A stretch of DNA of 64,000 bases from Platynereis dumerilii. Its lineage: Eukaryota; Annelida; Polychaeta; Phyllodocida; Nereididae. The stretch is from positions 682,001 through 746,000 of the forward strand of contig JAPTHN010000103.1 in NCBI GenBank assembly GCA_026936325.1, given 5' to 3'. Of this stretch, positions 21,901 through 34,700 are shown piece by piece; the stretch's first letter is position 1; each line of letters begins with the position of its first letter. The translations under genes were made by a program, and so were the position numbers. The notes under the pieces are model-generated. The model saw only the letters and a program-made list of their open reading frames with translations, did not search any database and was not told the DNA's origin.

Positions 21901-24900
21901 AATGTTAGTTAAATGTAGGTAGGGTTGGTAGAGCAGCTCAGTAACTGAAGCCAATTCAGGCTTCTCTTGAAGGTTGATATGTGAGATGGTAGAACATGAG
22001 TCAGTACCTGTTCTTCAGATCCCTGACTGATCATTCAAGTGTGATACTCGGGGAAATTAAGCGTAGTTTCAAGAAATGAAAAGGGACCAACCTTCAGCAT
22101 TCACGAGATTAGGGTGCTCATCAAACGCGGAGGACAAGGTCAACAGGGCTTTGGCCAAATCTCCATTCCCATGGAACGTCTAGAAAATGAAAAGTTACAA
22201 AAAATCACTCCCTAAGTTCTCCAAACAAAACAATAGACTTCTCCGTTAAAAATTTTTTCCTGAAAATTGTTACTCTGTCAAATCATAATGAAATTTACAA
22301 TAGTATATATATAGATATTTGTTGTCTCGAAAATACGCATGATAAATTGCTTTGAACAAAAAACACAAGTAAAAGAATGAAGTAACATACGTAATCAATG
22401 AAGTTGGAACATCTGGGCTATATTAATTAATGGAACGGAAAAACCACATAGGTAAGTTACAAAAATGAATTTTTCTTTTTTCTCCCCCACCTTGGTCATA
22501 TCCCTGGCCAGACTCATGTACTTCTCGCCGTTCTCTTTGGGCAGCACTGTCAGAATCTGTTGGTACCCTTCCAAGGCTCTTTTCTTGTCCCCCATTTTCT
22601 CCAGGAGGTCACAGCGAGCCCACATGTACACCATGTTGGTTGGGTCAGCCTTGATTGCTGAAATGCAATTATGCAAACGCATTCAAAATTTAATCCAATT
22701 AGTCAACATCTGAAATTTAACATCAAATTCTGAAACAAAAAGACCATTTCTCTTTCAGGTAAACTCATCAATTTTAGAAGTGCTCAACCATATTTTGCAG
22801 CAACCTACCTTTGTCATAGCAGGCCACTGCCTGTTTTGTGTCATTTTTCTCCAGAGACAAGTCGGCCAATCTGATCCACTCTTCGTGGTCTTTGGGGTTG
22901 AGATGGGCAGAAATAAGCATGAACTGAAAGGGAGCAACAAAATTTTAAGATATTCCTTATTTTCTAACCAGTATATAATAGTAATGACAGGAGGCAACCA
23001 ACCACCAAATTGGCTTTGAGAACATATGTTGGAATGCACCGAAAATGGTCCGATATCTCAGAACAATAATAATTGTATCAAAATCAGTCCAACTTAATAG
23101 ACCACTGACCTGCGTAGCTTTGTCACTGTCTCCCAGCTCCTCGTACAACATGCCGAGAGTCTGGAAAGGTTCATGGGCCTTGGGAACTGGAAGAGACATC
23201 GAAATACAAGCCATCACAATAATTCAATCATACATCACAACTTTAAAGCATGTTCAGAGAGCTGAGGAAGCTCATATTAAGAGATGGATGAAAGTTCTGG
23301 TGAGTCAAGAGCTCTGTGCTACGAACTGACAAAATATCTTGGAACTTCCACATGTCAGGATTAAGCCTTAATAGTTATACTGTCAAGAAGTGAGAATATG
23401 ACATTAATTTTTGGACTAACCCAAGCGAATGACCTCCATGCACATCTTGACGGCTTCCTCGTATTCCCCTCTGGCAAACTTAACGTTCGCTTCCCCCATC
23501 AGCCCCTTCAAGTACATCGGCAGCTTCGACTTCTTCTGGCCTTGTTTCTGAAATATCAACAAGAATTGTAAATCTCATGTCAAGAGGCTCCATTACACAG
23601 AAGTTTAATATATCAGAAGAAAGGAGTGTATGCAAAGATCCGCCATACCTTCTTCTTTGCAAGTCTTGCCTTCTCAATGGCTGAAACAAATTGAATGCAC
23701 GAGGCACAACATTAGTCGCACTACAATCAGAAAGGAAATAAACAGGCACGAATGGCGTAAATCAGCAGCTCACCTGTCAACTCCTTCTCAACTGGAGCCT
23801 CAGGTTCAGTTGTAACCAACTCTTCAGTGACTTCTTGCACTTTAACAGGTTGCCTTGCTTCCAAAAGAGACTGGAACTCTTCAAACCCCATATCACCTGT
23901 TTATAACAAAAGAAATTATTATATTATTTCAACCAGAACACCAATAGTTCTACTAATGAATGTAATGTAATTGCATTGAGGAATTACAATCCTATGTCAG
24001 TCATAAGTTATGTAATGTCTGGAAAGTCTGTCTGTGTCTATAAAATGTTGAGTATATCGTTCCACTGAATCAGAAACTGTTCAATCCTGTTCAACATGTC
24101 CACATGCAATAACGCCTTCAATGTTTACCCCTCAAGTAGCGCATGGTGGTCTCCGAGTCAATGCTCCCAAGACCCACGTCATCTCCTCCATCTTCTTCCT
24201 CCTCATCTTCCTCCTCCTCTGATTCATCCTCTTCACTGTCATCAGAACCTGTAATTCTGAGGGCATTCTGCAGGGCATGGCTGAAGTCCTCCTGCGGCTC
24301 CTGTTTCATCTGATCAGCAGTGAGAAACGGCCCTTGTACGCCCACCACTTGCACATCTTCAGCGCTCCCTGCAATTCGAACATTGTAAATAAAATCAATT
24401 TCAAATCACTGCTTTTGTGCTTCAAAATCTAAAGTCAACGTAAAAGAAACAGTAAGAAATCAGTATTGACAGTAAGTTGATCAAAATCTGCAAATCAATA
24501 TATATAAACTTTTAATGACAACAGAAATATCAAATACAGATACATGTGTCAATCAAGAATTGAAAATCGAAAAATCAAAAAATTCAAATCTACATCTACA
24601 GTATTCTATGTTACCAAACATAATCTAGTGTCATATCATAATAAATGACAGGTTTCACAGTTCATGTAGAATTGTCTCTCATAGTTCATAAAATATGCAC
24701 ATTGGTCCCAGTTTCATATGTGTTATTGCACAAAAGTCAATAAAAGCAAAGTGAGGATACATATCTCGATATAGACAGCAGTACCGGTGAAAGTAAAGTG
24801 CAAGGAGGCACAGGAGTTTTAGATTTTATTCACATTATTTTATTGAGAAAAGAACCCACAGCAAGTATTATGTCAGGGCTTTTATTTGACATGAGTATTT

Positions 24901-27494
24901 TAAACTGTTGTATGCTATCAAGATCACAGAAAATAGGGATTAAGCTGCTTGCTTTATTTAAAAGTTCTATTCTCTGAGCAGTGTTATTGTTGCACACTAA
25001 AAGGCAATGTATTTCATCTTCAATGTCACCTGTGTCACATTTTCTAAGCTCTACAGGGGTCTTGGGTATATTATGTCTTCCTGTCTCAATTTTAAGATTG
25101 TGAGAACTTAATCTGAATCTTGCAATATTAGTGTATGTTTTCTTTGGGAGATTCAAATTTAGATATGGTTCCAGGCAGTAGCTTGTCTTAAAGAGTTTAT
25201 ATGTGCGAAGTTTAGGAAGCTTTTCAGAGTCAGTGAGTTCATTAAGAATTCTGTGCTGTTCTTTTGCGTATAGTTTTAGTTTCACTTCCTTTAATACTGA
25301 AGTGGGATCAGCTGTAAGCCAATTTGAGATGTCAGCTTCTGTCGTAGTTTTCTCTACCTTACTGTACCAGTTATTCTGACCTGTGTTATGTAAATCTTCC
25401 TGAATTTTAAGACATTTACTAAGGACATCATGATTTGGGAGATCTTTTAATTTGGCCCAATAGGTTATTGTGCTAAGTTGTTGCCTCAATCGAAGGGGGA
25501 ATCTACCTGTTTCTGCATACACTGCTAATGTCGGCGTTTGTCGTCTAACATTAAGTATATGTTTTAGGTAACCAATCTGAACTTTCTCAATTTTAGAAAT
25601 CTCCGAAGTACCCGACCAAAAGGTGCTATTGTATTCCAGTATAGGGAGGACATAGCTATCAAACATTTTAATTGCAAGTGATGGGGGTATATGACCAAGA
25701 GACGGTTTCATCCGTCCATGCAGAGCAAAAAGAGCCTTTTGGGCCTGGGTTGCTATGTAATCTGGCATCTCTTTATGTATCTTTTTATTGTTGCTAATTG
25801 TATGACCCAAATATTTAAACTTTTCTACGTTTTCAATGGTTTTATTATCATATAGGAAATTAGCGTGGGTTTTGGATCCGATTTGCATTACTTTGGTTTT
25901 AGAGATATTAACAATAAGGTGCCACTTGGCACAAAACATGTGTAGAGAGTCAATGCTATTTTGTAGACCCTCTACAGATTCAGATATGAGAACGATGTCA
26001 TCTGCATAGAGAAGGTGTGTAAATACTGTACTATTTATCTCTATTCCATCTGTTTCACTTAAATATAGTGGCAGATCAGAGAGGAATTCGTTAAACAATT
26101 TAGGGCTCAGGATGCCACCCTGAAGGACACCATAGATACTGTCTATTGGGGCACTTAGTTTGCCCAATTGATGTACTTTAGCTTCGGCCTTTTCAAACAT
26201 ACTCATGATAATCTTAAGCATTTTCGTACTCATTTTTTGTTTAAGTAGTTTATAGTAGAGAGCATTTCTATTAATATAGTCAAAAGCTTTAGTAAAATCT
26301 ACAAAGCATAGATAAATAGGTTTCTTTCTAGATTGCTGATAGCTGACAATGGTGTCAAGTACGAATACACAGTCGGTCGTTCCACGAGAAGGTGTGAAGC
26401 CAAACTGGTAAGGGTCATCCAGTGACATTGCTTCATTTTTAAAGTATAGTCTGGCATTCAGAATAGAGTCAAATACTTTGGCCATAGCAACTGTAATAGT
26501 TATCTTCCTGTAATTATCAGGATCGGAAGAGTCCCCCTTTTTGTGTAATGCATTTATTATCCCTTCTGCCCAGTGTGTAGGGTATTCACCTTTATCAAAT
26601 ATGCAATTAAAGACGGCACAGAAAGGCGTTACCAACTCATCCGCAGCATATTTATAGAATTCTCCAGTTATACCATCTATGCCCGCTGCTTTGTTATTCT
26701 TAAGCTTAGCCAGGTGCAGCGCTACCTCAGATTCTGTGATGTGATTGTCACATATGTTATTACTAATGTCATCTAATATGTGATTATTTAAAGTATTTGT
26801 TTTAATTTGATTTATTTCGAGGTTAATGCCAGTCATGTGTTCCTGATCGAAATGAGAGCAGGGTGGTGGTTGTATTTGTTTGGTGAAATATTCATGGAAT
26901 GTGTCTATGTCTGGTTGGTTAGATATTTTTGTGTGTGTGTTTGTGAGTTTATTCCAGAGTTTCCAGCACTCTGTTTGATTGGTTGTTTTCAACCTCTCCA
27001 GCTCATTTCTATTCATTTGCTGGTGTAATCTTTTCTTTCTTTGAATTGTATACTTGTACTTTTTGTGTAGAGCCTTATATTGCAAATTACATGGTTCTAA
27101 ATTTAGATCATGGGTTTTAGCATACTCATTGGCCTTCTTTCGGGCCGATTTACATTCATCGTCATACCAGACATTAGTTGGGAATGAATTAGTTACTGGT
27201 TTGAAGTATTTCTTTTTAAATGTTGCTTGGATACTACTTTCTACATAATCATAGGTGCATTTAATTATAGGTGCATTTAATTAATAGGTGCATTTAATTA
27301 TGTCATCTACATCAATGAATTCCCATACTTTAGTTTAGAAATTGGAGTGTATCATTGTTTGTTAGACCAATTTTAACAAATTTTAGATAGGCAGCATGAG
27401 AATTCCTACCTTCTTCAGGAAGTTCTGCACTTGTAGTTGCACTGGCCATTTCAGCACTGGCTATATCAGCATTGGCCATTTCTGCACTGGCCAT
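15974..27494 (-). CDS. GTF3C3: GTF3C3, TFIIIC subunit with TPR repeats (25 coding exons)
   Basis: Subunit of TFIIIC, which binds tRNA and 5S gene promoters and recruits TFIIIB for RNA polymerase III (family knowledge). Exons, 5' to 3': 27494-27410, 24368-24129, 23896-23774, 23680-23649, 23547-23421, 23186-23110, 22923-22809, 22657-22491, 22179-22092, 21825-21663, 21521-21434, 21274-21125, 20423-20243, 19956-19922, 19762-19633, 19519-19433, 19324-19263, 19115-19011, 18904-18818, 18536-18438, 18342-18267, 18004-17880, 17768-17681, 17466-17393, 16084-15974. They sum to 2715 nt, 904 aa; the human protein is near 886. Residues 69-92 are an acidic tract, then TPR blocks (LADLSLEKNDTKQAVACYDK, RLAPGHMAARVSLSALQQQL) and the C-terminal FNLSLIYRESGNNEMAN, all matching GTF3C3. 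Exon 1 is a short Ala/Ser/Glu repeat (MASAEMANADIASAEMAS). Confidence 0.95.
16466..17176. repeat. 14-bp minisatellite in the last GTF3C3 intron
   Basis: About 50 tandem copies of GGCTGACATCANNN. Almost every unit is one of two types, ending ACC or AGT, with a few CAT, CAG and CTG forms. The order of the two types varies along the array. The right edge decays into GGTTGATATC units. Confidence 0.95.
20762..21030 (+). repeat. Dispersed repeat, copy A, with two TGACGTCA sites
   Basis: About 260 bp that match 44437-44694 in the same orientation. Shared blocks are TTTGGAATAATCGTGG, ACATTGCAGTCG, TTTGTTTACGTCT, TATGACGTCAC, ATGACGTCACAA and GTGACAAACTGTA. Each copy carries two CRE-like TGACGTCA palindromes about 18 bp apart. 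It lies in a GTF3C3 intron. The ends are approximate and no TIR is clear. Confidence 0.75.
24830..27330 (-). mobile_element. 5'-truncated LINE reverse transcriptase in GTF3C3 intron 1
   Basis: A long open frame on the GTF3C3 sense strand. It begins in the pre-RT region (VWYDDECKSARKKANEYAK, upstream of the first ATG at 27085) and covers a whole reverse transcriptase: AAGIDGITGEFYKYA, DNYRKITITVAMAKVFDSIL, QFGFTPSRGTTDCVFVLD, FVDFTKAFDYINR, YGVLQGGILSPKLFNEFL, LLYADDIVLISES. A C-terminal CDTGDIEDEIHCLLVC block resembles the cysteine/histidine end of some LINEs. No endonuclease remains. The RT frame itself looks uninterrupted over 751 codons; near 27252-27301 a 15-bp word is triplicated and breaks the frame. 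Clade not assigned; it is not the CR1 type at 10.7 kb. The 3' end lies somewhere between 24830 and about 24500. Confidence 0.85.
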
Positions 27495-28640
27495 TTCAGC
27501 ACTGGCTATATTCTATTTCCACCTATTATCGCTCACACAAAAGTTTTGAAAGCTCTTACAACTTTCTTACGCTACATTGTCGTCAACAGTCACCACAGCT
27601 ACATTGCCTATGTTTTCCTGTTGTTTGTAAGCGAAATACGAACACTGACACCGTATTTATACTCCTTAAATTGCCTAAATACGGCAACCGGTCTCCTCTC
27701 TCTCACACTTCGTCGATCACAGCGACCTCTGCCTTTGCTATGCTCACGCCACCTGGGGAGCGTAATTTCGTGGCGCGAAATGCTGTCAACAAAAAAAGTG
27801 AATTTCTCAAAAACTGTTATTATGGTATTCCCTGGTATTTTTCATGACAGTAAAAGTACCAATTGTTTCCAATTTGTTGGTGGAACAACTTGTCATACCA
27901 GAGCTCTAGTCTAGGTGTTGACAAAAGTGAACAGAGGAGATCTAACGTTTGAAGGAAAAACACGCACATGGCCACTTGGCACTGAATTGTAAAAGTATGT
28001 ATTTGTACGTCCTTGATTCACATTGGTAATGCCATTATAGTCAAGTCATTTTTTTTTGGCAGTAAGTTTTTGGCTGATAATTAAAAACATACCTTACTCT
28101 TGACAAAAATACTTGTCTCCTCCTGTTCCTGACACCTTGACCAAACAGTTTCATAAACATTTGGAAGTATTGACATGTTGTAGTCCTAGTTTTGAGGTAA
28201 TCCTATTGGAATAACATTGCTGTCAACACAGCTCAAGAAGCCATTTTCTTCTATTGCTGCTGTTGTGACGTCACCATTGTTTCAGTGATGTCATAGAGCC
28301 AACAATGCTGATGACGTCACAACAGAAGGCTAAAAATAGCTCTAAATGTGCTGAAGAGCAGCAGCAATTTAGCATTGTAAGTGCCTGCATGATGGAGCTG
28401 GGGGATCAGAGGACATAAATTTAGTCCAAATCATGTTTGGTCATGGTGTACTCACCCTAATAAACCAAAAATTAAACCTCAGACATAATCATGGATTGTT
28501 TTATTGGCTAAAAACTTACTGCCAAAATAAAATGTCTTGACTTTAGCAGTGTGGACTGTGGAGATGGAGAGGATTCTAGCATAAATTTACTAGTTTCTGT
28601 GATGAAGGAGAAGTGAATTTCTAAACAGACCAGTGTCGAC
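27495..28640. promoter_or_regulatory. GTF3C3/MEI4 shared upstream region
   Basis: About 1.1 kb separates two divergent start codons, so both promoters must lie here or in unseen 5' exons. TGACGTCA (CRE) occurs at 28266-28273 and again near 28313-28320. No TATA box is convincing. The bidirectional role is inferred from geometry only. Confidence 0.5.
28037..28543. mobile_element. Foldback/MITE-like element of about 507 bp
   Basis: The left end AGTCAAGTCATTTTTTTTTG...GGCAGTAAGTTTTTGGCT is matched, inverted, by the right end (28505-28543) with about four mismatches over 37 bp. A second nested inverted pair, CTGTTGTGACGTCA and TGACGTCACAACAG, lies inside at 28261-28326. No coding frame and no sure target duplication. 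Confidence 0.65.
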
Positions 28641-30581
28641 ATGTCGGGCGAAAACTTTATTGGTGAGCTCTGTAATACATGAGTTTGATTTTGATTGTTA
28701 TAAAAAGTTTATTTTAAGTTAATTTTGAGCAATTAGTATGATACTAAGCCTAAATTAATTTTAAATATATTAAAAAATTGTATACTTTGTGGCTAGGCCT
28801 ATCTCCGTCTATCATAAACTTAATAAAATTTTTTCAGATCCCTACTACATCCACACTGGCAAAGTGGCTGTTGCTCTTTCCCTCATACGCAACAAGCCTG
28901 AGGGAGTAACCAGCAAGCAGTTCGCGGAGCAAGTCTGCTCTTCTTTTATGCGGAGTCAGTTGTACCACAAGCAACGATTAGAGAAGCTCTCGGAGGCCCT
29001 GCAATACACGCCTGCTGCGTCATCAGGAGGACAAGATGGTAATCTCACTTCAGACTTCTCAAATAGCTTCAAATTATATTCTTCCTTTTTGTTCATCATA
29101 TTACGAATTTATGTTGATGTAATTATTTTATTTTTTTGTTTTGTTCCTTTTAGGAGACACTTGTAGAGTGGAAAGCCCTTCGTTGCTCACTCCCCCTTTC
29201 TCTTCAGAAGACCCGAGGAGAACTGACAACCTGAAGCCGCAGCCGAATGTCGCCGAGGGAGAGCTTCATGAGCAGGTCAAGCTCCTGCAGGGCATCTTGT
29301 GTTTGAAGTCCCTGCCTGCTTCTGCAACCCTCACTGACTGGTATGTCCCATGCAAATGAAGCGATGATATTTAAATTATTTTTACTAGGCCTAATTTGTG
29401 TTATGCCAGGTTTCAATTATATTACAAGTAGGGGCATATAATTGTCGCACATGGGCAGAATTCCACTTTACGAGTTTATTAAATAACATTTATTATATGA
29501 TTTATTTATAATGAGTGCGCCAATAGGCAGAGAGGAAAATCAAACAATTTTTGTCAAGTATACAAAGTCTACAAAAATTGTCGTTCCAGGGAGATGCAAG
29601 ACCTGTACATGGTCAATGTGGGAAGGGCGTTCGACACCCTCGGCAAAGCTCTGATTGGTGAAGGACCGTTGACTCTGCAGAAGTCTGTCGTTTCTAACGC
29701 CCTGGATGTCGTGTGTCACTTGATTTGCAGCCAGTTCAACCAAACGCTCACCAGTGCAGTGATGCACAGAACCAAAGACCTGTTACAGACATTGGTCATC
29801 TCCATCATCAATCAGCAAGGAATCAATCAGGTGAAATTACCAGACAAATATTGCTGACAGTAATAGAGTAATAGCTGTAATTTATTAAAGCTTCTGTATA
29901 ATGACATTAATTGATGCACTAAGTTTAGTATTGACTGCTCCAAATCAACCTATTTTGTCAAATACCATAACCTGCCAAAAAACTGATGAAAATGAGCATA
30001 ACATTTCATTTGAGTTACGTGACACTTAGGCCTATTTAATGTTTCAGCATGAAAAACAAGAGCTGAGGAGCCAGGTTCTCCTGCGCTTTGGTCGCTGTGC
30101 TCCGCTCCAAGAGGGGGTGCTAGTTCTACTGGCCAGATGTTTGTCGCACTTTGGGGCAGGACTGCGCCAGGTACTCAGGAAAGACATTCCATGTCAACCC
30201 CAAGCGTGTGAAAATATCTATTACATCTTCGACAGCTTGGAGAAACTCCTGATAGACTATACACCAAGTGCTCCAATCGACAAATCAGTCAATGACACAA
30301 GCGTCTCTTCCAGTGATCCTAAAAATACCCAAGCAAATCTGGAGAAAGCGAATACACAAGAGACAATCATCAGTCCACAAGACAGATCCAGCCAGGGTCA
30401 AGATCTAAAACGTTCCAAACCCTTGACTCCCGAAAGACCCTCTCTTCCCAAAGAAATCTTTGACACAATCAATATTCAGCTGGAGGATAGCTTGGTCTTG
30501 ATCTCTCAACATTTTCCGTGCTATGCCTATGCTGTGTGGCATTTGAAAGGATTAATTGAACGGATTCAAAACAAGGTATAG
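28641..30581 (+). CDS. MEI4: MEI4, meiotic double-strand break formation protein (five exons)
   Basis: MEI4 acts with REC114 and IHO1 on meiotic chromosome axes to allow SPO11 break formation (family knowledge). Exons 28641-28662, 28838-29038, 29154-29340, 29590-29830 and 30048-30581 sum to 1185 nt, 394 aa; mammalian MEI4 is 385-389. The N-terminus YYIHTGKVAVALSLIRNKP closely follows the mammalian W-Y-x-x-T-S-K-L-A-L-A-L-A-I-I-R-S-K-P motif. The C-terminal LISQHFPCYAYAVWHLKGLI also fits the family's end. The middle (about residues 245-330) is Ser/Gln/Lys-rich and probably disordered. Exon 1 codes only for MSGENFI plus one base. Head-to-head with GTF3C3. Confidence 0.85.
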
Positions 30582-31724
30582 ACTTGGGACCTGCACCTGC
30601 TATAATTCAAAATCTATTTCATAGCATACCATGTTGCACCTTGTGAATTTCAAAGATTCTTGCTTGGATTTCTTCCGACAATTGCATTTCTGTAGATAAG
30701 CATGTTTTCATTTGTCATTCATGACTGCTAATCAGGACTTGAAATTTAAGATGTAGCATAAGCATGATGACAAATGAGTCGCAAAATTTGTATCAATTTA
30801 ATCAAAGTTGTAATAAGCATCGCGATCAAGGCAATGATTAATCATTGATTACTCGGTATGTCTTGAAATAAATTCTCTTCAAACCTAAAATGTGTTGGTA
30901 CTGCAACCACTACCACTGTATACTCCAATATGTCACAACCAATGATTGTTTGGGTATTTCTAAAGCACATTCAATTAAAAAATTACAAAATTCTTTTTGT
31001 ATGAAACATGTTTAATGATGAAAAAGTCACAATGAGTCAAGGACATCAACATACATTATGTCTTGGACATTGACAAGAAATAGAAAACATGGAATTTTTT
31101 AGAACAAATCTGACGATGATTGTAATGATGATGAGTGATGATGCACAATCATTCATGTTAATGAACGTCATTTTGACATCAAATATCGCTTTTCACAGGT
31201 ACACATGAAAGTAAGATGGGACTTCCGATGAGGCAAGAATGCACATTCACGCTGACAAAACATTCTACACAACAATCACTCCAGCTTTCTCTCGCAAAAA
31301 TAATATTCTGTTTTTCAAACTCACATACATCAGCTTTACATGTGTGGTACATGTAGGCCTATAAATGAATGAAAATGAATATGAATGTAGTACTGTACTA
31401 GTACAAATCAATTAAGTTTTCAAAGCACCATAATGGATTGAGATAGAAAGAAAGGAAAGTATGCCCCTTGCAAAGGCTAGTATACATAGTCATAATTTCT
31501 TCATAATGGAAATTAACAAGAAATTGGCCATTGAGCAACTTCGTACTCAAACAATGTCTTAATTTTGCTGCTAAATTTCACGAAAGAAGTAGATGGCCAG
31601 TTTAGTCAACAGAATGGAGTAAAAGTCATTTTCACCACTCAAAGCCAAAGGCCCAGTCTATTGACTTCTCCAAATGCACTGAGACTTCCTAATACTGCAC
31701 CGACTCTCTAAGTCTCACTTGTGG
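30582..31724. other. Intergenic between MEI4 and REX1BD, no gene seen
   Basis: AT-rich sequence between two gene 3' ends (MEI4 on +, REX1BD on -). It probably holds both 3' UTRs; AATAAA-like words are scattered. No coding exon supported. Confidence 0.5.
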
Positions 31725-34700
31725 CTATGAGTCGGCTAATAAGAGATCTTCTGATTCGTACTTGAGTTCATCGTGGTGCTCTGCGATGCGTTCCATTGTA
31801 TTTCGAAGACTGAAAATAGAGAAATGCAAAAATAAGATGAGGATGGGTCATTACTAAGATGAGTCATTATGATTGTTACAATGTCATTGATGAGGAACAG
31901 CAGAACTCATCAACTAGGAGTCTACGACCTATCGGTTACTTGGAAACTTGTGAAAAAAAAAAACAGTTGATATCTTAATTGGTCATGTAGTTGAACAAGC
32001 TACAATTAAAGGCACTAAGTCAAGGGACGTTCTGTTGGCCAGTTGGCAGTTGGATTATTTTCCAATTCAACTTCCAAGAAATGTACTTGTATGTACATGC
32101 ATCGATCAGTGAATGCTGTCAGAGTGCTCAACAGATGGCAAGGCACAACATAAAGTCAAAAGAACGCAGATATCAATTTAATCGTAGCCTATTCAACAAC
32201 AATTATAAATGTTCAAATTGCACCACAAGGTTCGTCGCCCATGCCTCCATCCTACATGCCTCATCCCACCTTGCCTGAATCCTTCTTGCCTCCTCCCTCC
32301 ATGTTCTGCCTCCTTTCTCCTAATCTCATTTTTTTCCCCTCAATGCCTCTTCCTACCTGCCCGCCCTCCCTGAATCCTCCTTCTTACTTCCTCCTTCCTT
32401 GTTTCCTTCCATCCTTGCCTCCTCTTTCCTCATTTCCTCTGCCCTGCCTCCTTTCATCCTGCAATCCTCATATCTCCTTGTCTCCTCTTCCCCACTCTCA
32501 TTCTCTATTCATCCTGCATGCTCCTCTTCCCTTGCCTCCTCCCTCCCTGAATGCTCCTTCTTGCCTCCTCTTTTGTTATTACCTCTATTATAGGCTCTAA
32601 CCCTGCCTCAGAACATCCTGCAATCCTCTTCTCTCCTTGTCTCCTCTTTCGTAACCTCACTTTCTTCCTCTATTCCTCCATGCTCCACATCCCAAGTCTC
32701 TTCCTTCCCTGAACCCTCCTTCTTCCATCTTCTTTGCTCTATCCCAGCCTCCTTTTATCCCAGCATTCCTCTTCTCTCGTTGTCTCTTTCCTAACCTCAC
32801 TCTCTTCCTATATTCATCCACCATCCTTCTCCCTTATTTCCTCTGCCCCTGCCTCTTTTAATCCGGCAATCCTCTTCCCTCCATGTCTCCTCTTTCCTAA
32901 CCTCACTCTCTTCCTATATTCATCCACCATCCTTCTCCCGAGTCTCCTCCCTCCCTGAATGCTCCCTCTTGCCTCCTCTTTCCTTATTTCCTCTACCCCT
33001 GCCTCCTTTAATCCCGCAATCCTCTTCCCTCCTTGTCTCCTCTTTCCCAACCTCACTCTCTTCCTCTATTCATCCTCTATGCTCCTTCTCCCAAGTCTCC
33101 TCCCTCCCTGAATCCTCCTTCTTGCCTCCTCTTTCCTTATTTCCTCTACCCCTGTCCCTTTAATCCCCGCACGCAATCCTCTTCCTCCCTTGTCTCCCCT
33201 TTTCTCATCTTACTCTCTTCCTCTATCCATCCTCCGTTCTCCTCCTCCCAAGTCTCTCCCCTCCCTGAATCCTCTTTCTTGCCTTCTCTTTCCTTATTTC
33301 CTCTATCCCTGCCTCCTTTAATCCCACAATCCTCTTCCCTCCTTGTCTCCTCTTTCCCAACCTCATTCTCTTCCTCTATTTATCCTCCATGCTCCTCTTT
33401 CATTGTCTCCCCCCCTCCCTGAACCCTCCTTTTTGCCTCCTCTTTCCTTGTTTCCTCTACCCCTTACTCCTTTCATCATGCATCTCTCTTCCCTCCTTGT
33501 CTCCTCTTTCCTAGCCTCACTCTCTTCTTCTACTCATGCTCCATGCTCCTTTTCCCTTGTCTCCTCCCTCCTCTTTCCTTATTTCCTCTTCCTCTGCCTC
33601 CTTTCATCCTTGTCTCCTCTTCCCTCCTTGTCTCCTCTTTCCTAATCTGTCTCCTCTTTCCTAACCTGACTCTCGCTCTCTATTCATCCTCCATTCTCCT
33701 CCTCCCAAGTCTCCTCCCTCCCTGAATCCTCCTTCTTGCCTCCTCTTTCCTTATTTCCTCTACCCCTGCCTCCTTTAATCCCGCAATCCTCTTCCCTCCT
33801 TGTCTCCTCTTTCCCAACCTCACTCTCTTCCTCTATTCATCCTCCATGCTCCTTCTCCCAAGTCTCCTCCCTCCCTGAATCCTCCTTCTTGCCTCCTCTT
33901 TCCTTATTTCCTCTACCCCTGTCCCTTTAATCCCCGCACGCAATCCTCTTCCTCCCTTGTCTCCCCTTTTCTCATCTTACTCTCTTCCTCTATCCATCCT
34001 CCGTTCTCCTCCTCCCAAGTCTCCCCCTTCTCTGAATCCTCCTTCTTGCCTTCTCTTTCCTTATTTCCTCTATCCCTGCCTCCTTTAATCCCACAATCCT
34101 CTTCCCTCCTTGTCTCCTCTTTCCCAACCTCATTCTCTTCCTCTATTTATCCTCCATGCTCCTCTTTCATTGTCTCCCCCCTCCCTGAACCCTCCTTTTT
34201 GCCTCCTCTTTCCTTGTTTCCTCTACCCCTTACTCCTTTCATCATGCATCTCTCTTCCCTCCTTGTCTCCTCTTTCCTAACCTCACTCTCTTCCTATATT
34301 CATCCACCATCCTTCTCCCGAGTCTCCTCCCTGCTTGAATCTTCCTTCTTGCCTCCTCTTTCCTTATTTCCTCTACCCCTGCCTCCTTTAATCCCCGCAC
34401 GCAATCCTCTTCCTCCCTTGTCCCCCCTTTTCTCATCTTACTCTCTTCCTCTATCCATCCTCCATTCTCCTCCACCCAAGTCTCTCCCCTCCCTGAATCC
34501 TCTTTCTTGCCTTCTCTTTCCTTATTTCCTCTATCCCTGCCTCCTTTAATCCCACAATCCTCTTCCCTCCTTGTCTCCTCTTTCCCAACCTCATTCTCTT
34601 CCTCTATTTATCCTCCATGCTCCTCTTTCATTGTCTCCCCCCTCCCTGAACCCTCCTTTTTGCCTCCTCTTTTTTATTTCCTCTACCCCTTACTCCTTTC

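Noticed and set aside
24830-27085. Treating the 751-codon frame as a host gene
   Set aside because: Its motifs are a LINE reverse transcriptase (YADD, FVDFTKAFD, GVLQGGILSP) and it lies within GTF3C3 intron 1.
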